Below, in pieces: positions 36,050 through 37,344 of a stretch of DNA of 37,344 nt (positions within the stretch are counted from its first letter, which is position 1; the number at the start of each line of letters is the position of its first letter). A model generated the notes under the pieces. It was not told where the DNA came from. It worked only from the letters and a program-made list of their open reading frames with translations, and ran no database searches. The stretch is taken from positions 1 to 37,344 of IMG/VR virus record IMGVR_UViG_3300018469_000005; one strand, given 5' to 3'. Source of the DNA: a virus. The translations under genes were made by a program, and so were the position numbers.

Positions 36050-36633
36050 AGCGTGAACTCCCCGCGGCAGTGCGGGCACGTCACGATCCGCGGCGCCGCC
36101 CCGTTCGCCGCGTGCGCGCCGTTGGTCCCCGCCCCGTTCGGCGCCGGCTGCGTCGAGCCCGCCGGGATCTGCCGGCCCTGCGCCGCGGCGATCTCCTCGG
36201 GCGATAGCCGGCCGTACTCGGTCGTATAGTTCTCGGTCAGTTGATCGACATTGCCGATCAGGCTTTTCAGCAGGCTCTCGTCGAAGCCCGGCACGTCGTA
36301 GTCGCTAAGGCTGCCGAGTACCGACTTGATCGCGTCGTAGTCGTCGACCCCCATCTGAAAAATCTTGTTGTCCGAGAGGATCAGCTTGGACTTGTCGGTC
36401 GGCGACAGGCCGGCCATCCGGATCGCCTGTACCTCCGTCCACTCCAGCTTTGTCGCCGCCTCGACCAGCCCGTTGCCGGCGAGCACCATGCCGTCCTCGT
36501 CGATGACGATGGGACGCGTCTGCCCGAACATCATGAGCGCGCGGCAGAACTCCGTGATCTGTGCCTCGGGGTGACGGCGGGTGTTGCGCGGCGGCGGGCG
36601 CAGGTCGGCGATGGCGACGGGCTCGATCTGCAT
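36046..36633 (-). CDS. ParB-like protein with C-terminal zinc knuckle
   Basis: The 195-residue product starts QIEPVAIADLRPPPRNTRRHPEAQITEFCRALMMFGQTRPIVIDEDGMVLAGNGLVEAATKLEW, a ParB N-terminal domain with the GNGLVEAA box, continued by LSPTDKSKLILSDNKIF. This is the subgroup usually linked to DNA methyltransferases or phage terminase regions, where the 'L.DNK' box follows. The middle is acidic, the linker is Pro/Ala/Gly-rich, and the end has CPHC (186-189), a single zinc knuckle. It lies between cupin and PP-loop genes with four-base overlap downstream. Confidence 0.8.
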   Translation of the reverse strand: MQIEPVAIADLRPPPRNTRRHPEAQITEFCRALMMFGQTRPIVIDEDGMVLAGNGLVEAATKLEWTEVQAIRMAGLSPTDKSKLILSDNKIFQMGVDDYDAIKSVLGSLSDYDVPGFDESLLKSLIGNVDQLTENYTTEYGRLSPEEIAAAQGRQIPAGSTQPAPNGAGTNGAHAANGAAPRIVTCPHCRGEFTL

Positions 36634-36636
36634 GGC

Positions 36637-37263
36637 CTAGGCTCCTACCGCAAGCGTTGCCTCCAGCATTTGATGGCGCTCGTCGGTCGGCCCCACCACG
36701 CTGTCGGGATGAAAGGCGATGATGTCCATGGTCTCGGCCTCGGTGGTGAAGCCGTGGATGGCGCCGGTCGGGATGACGAACACGGAGCCAGGTTCGAGCG
36801 GGAAGTCGCCGGTCGGCGCGCGGCAGATCCCGCGGCCGCTGGCGATCAGCCCGATGCGTACGCTCGGGTGAGTGTGCAGCGTCTGGACGATACCGGGCGG
36901 GAAGTGCAGGTGGTTAAGGCAGGGATCGCCCTGCTTGATCGGCCCGATCAGGCCGGTGTCCGTGCAGCCGTCGATGTAGCGTAGGCGCCCGGTCGCTTCG
37001 AGTGGTCCGCCGGCCATCCGAATCCCGCGGTAGTGCTTGGCGTGGACGAGTAGCGCGCGCGAGTCCTTCGAGGCCCGTAGGTTCGCGCGGCCGACGATCG
37101 CGGCGTACATGTGCGGCCATAGCCGGATGCCGTCGAAGCTAACCGTTCCTCTGGATACAGCGACGTAGGTCGTCGCCTCGCCGGTCTCGCCCGGCCCGTC
37201 CTGCCACCACGCGCGTACGTCACGATCCTCATAGCCGTCTTCAAGCAGGCCGACCTTAAGCAT
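36637..37263 (-). CDS. cupin-domain protein
   Basis: The start at 37263 has AAAGGAG about 11 bases upstream; an earlier ATG at 37314 is less likely. The 208-residue product has an N-terminal half with no recognisable motif (residues 1-110) and a cupin at 115-195. This has NHLHFPPGIVQTLHTHPSVRIGLIASGRG and PLEPGSVFVIPTGAIHGF, giving metal-binding candidates H130, H132 and H170. Cupins of this form are small-molecule binding or oxygenase-like folds. It precedes the ParB-like gene by three bases and begins the minus cassette. The 80 bases upstream hold only a TCGCTAGCGA palindrome. Confidence 0.76.
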   Translation of the reverse strand: MLKVGLLEDGYEDRDVRAWWQDGPGETGEATTYVAVSRGTVSFDGIRLWPHMYAAIVGRANLRASKDSRALLVHAKHYRGIRMAGGPLEATGRLRYIDGCTDTGLIGPIKQGDPCLNHLHFPPGIVQTLHTHPSVRIGLIASGRGICRAPTGDFPLEPGSVFVIPTGAIHGFTTEAETMDIIAFHPDSVVGPTDERHQMLEATLAVGA

Positions 37264-37344
37264 AGCGGGCAGGCTCCTTTGGGCTGGTCTACGGTCCGCG
37301 AATCTCGCGTTCAATCGCTAGCGAAAAAACGTGCCTCTCGCTCC

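Noticed and set aside
1-37344. Mu-like transposition (transposase A/B genes)
   Set aside because: Only the tail is Mu-like; an integrase and excisionase-like gene are present and no transposase was seen in the window.

Overview
This is a GC-rich stretch of a myovirus genome or prophage whose contractile-tail module matches phage Mu gene for gene (sheath, tube, chaperone, tape measure, N, P, 45, 46, 47, 48 homologues). It carries a tyrosine integrase instead of a Mu transposase. The GC-rich codon use and the style of the small phage proteins suggest an alphaproteobacterial host (rhizobial or rhodospirillal type); that is an inference. The window starts inside the sheath gene. Head and terminase genes are not present and presumably lie outside.

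Layout. (1) 1-14640, plus strand: one tightly overlapped tail operon. It has a probable programmed -1 frameshift in the tail assembly chaperone, two modular fibre genes inserted between the gp45-like spike and the gp46-like baseplate gene, and a tail-collar fibre at the end. (2) 14641-14992: a convergent intergenic region with a 16-bp parS-like site and two inverted repeats. (3) 19544-14993, minus strand: a chain of small overlapping accessory genes ending in a 42-residue two-helix membrane protein, with a promoter candidate at 19603-19576. (4) 19545-19896: a symmetric array of inverted repeats just past the integrase gene, the best attP candidate. (5) 27305-19897, minus strand: an early operon of small zinc-binding, helix-turn-helix and coiled-coil proteins that runs into an excisionase-like gene and the integrase. 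(6) 27306-27823: a gene-free divergent control region with 11-bp tandem repeats.

(7) 27824-30409, plus strand: a helix-turn-helix protein, a nucleoid-protein-like gene, a conserved phage protein and a RepA-like AAA ATPase. (8) 30405-30587: a probable replication origin with nine CGTGAC[A/T] heptamers in both orientations, a near-consensus DnaA box and a long hairpin. (9) 30623-33571, plus strand: a secreted proline-rich protein, an M15 peptidase (probable endolysin) and small accessory genes. (10) 33572-34284: an extended -10 promoter, a leader with three hairpins, and a very basic small protein. (11) A terminator at 34366-34408 faces the minus-strand cassette 37263-34417, which encodes a cupin, a ParB-like protein with a zinc knuckle, a PAPS-reductase-like PP-loop protein and a second ParB-like protein.

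The most interesting items are the cupin/ParB/PP-loop/ParB cassette, the origin-like iteron cluster beside the helicase gene, the symmetric attP-like array, the parS-like site, and the frameshift in the chaperone gene. Everything is read from sequence alone; no database search was possible.
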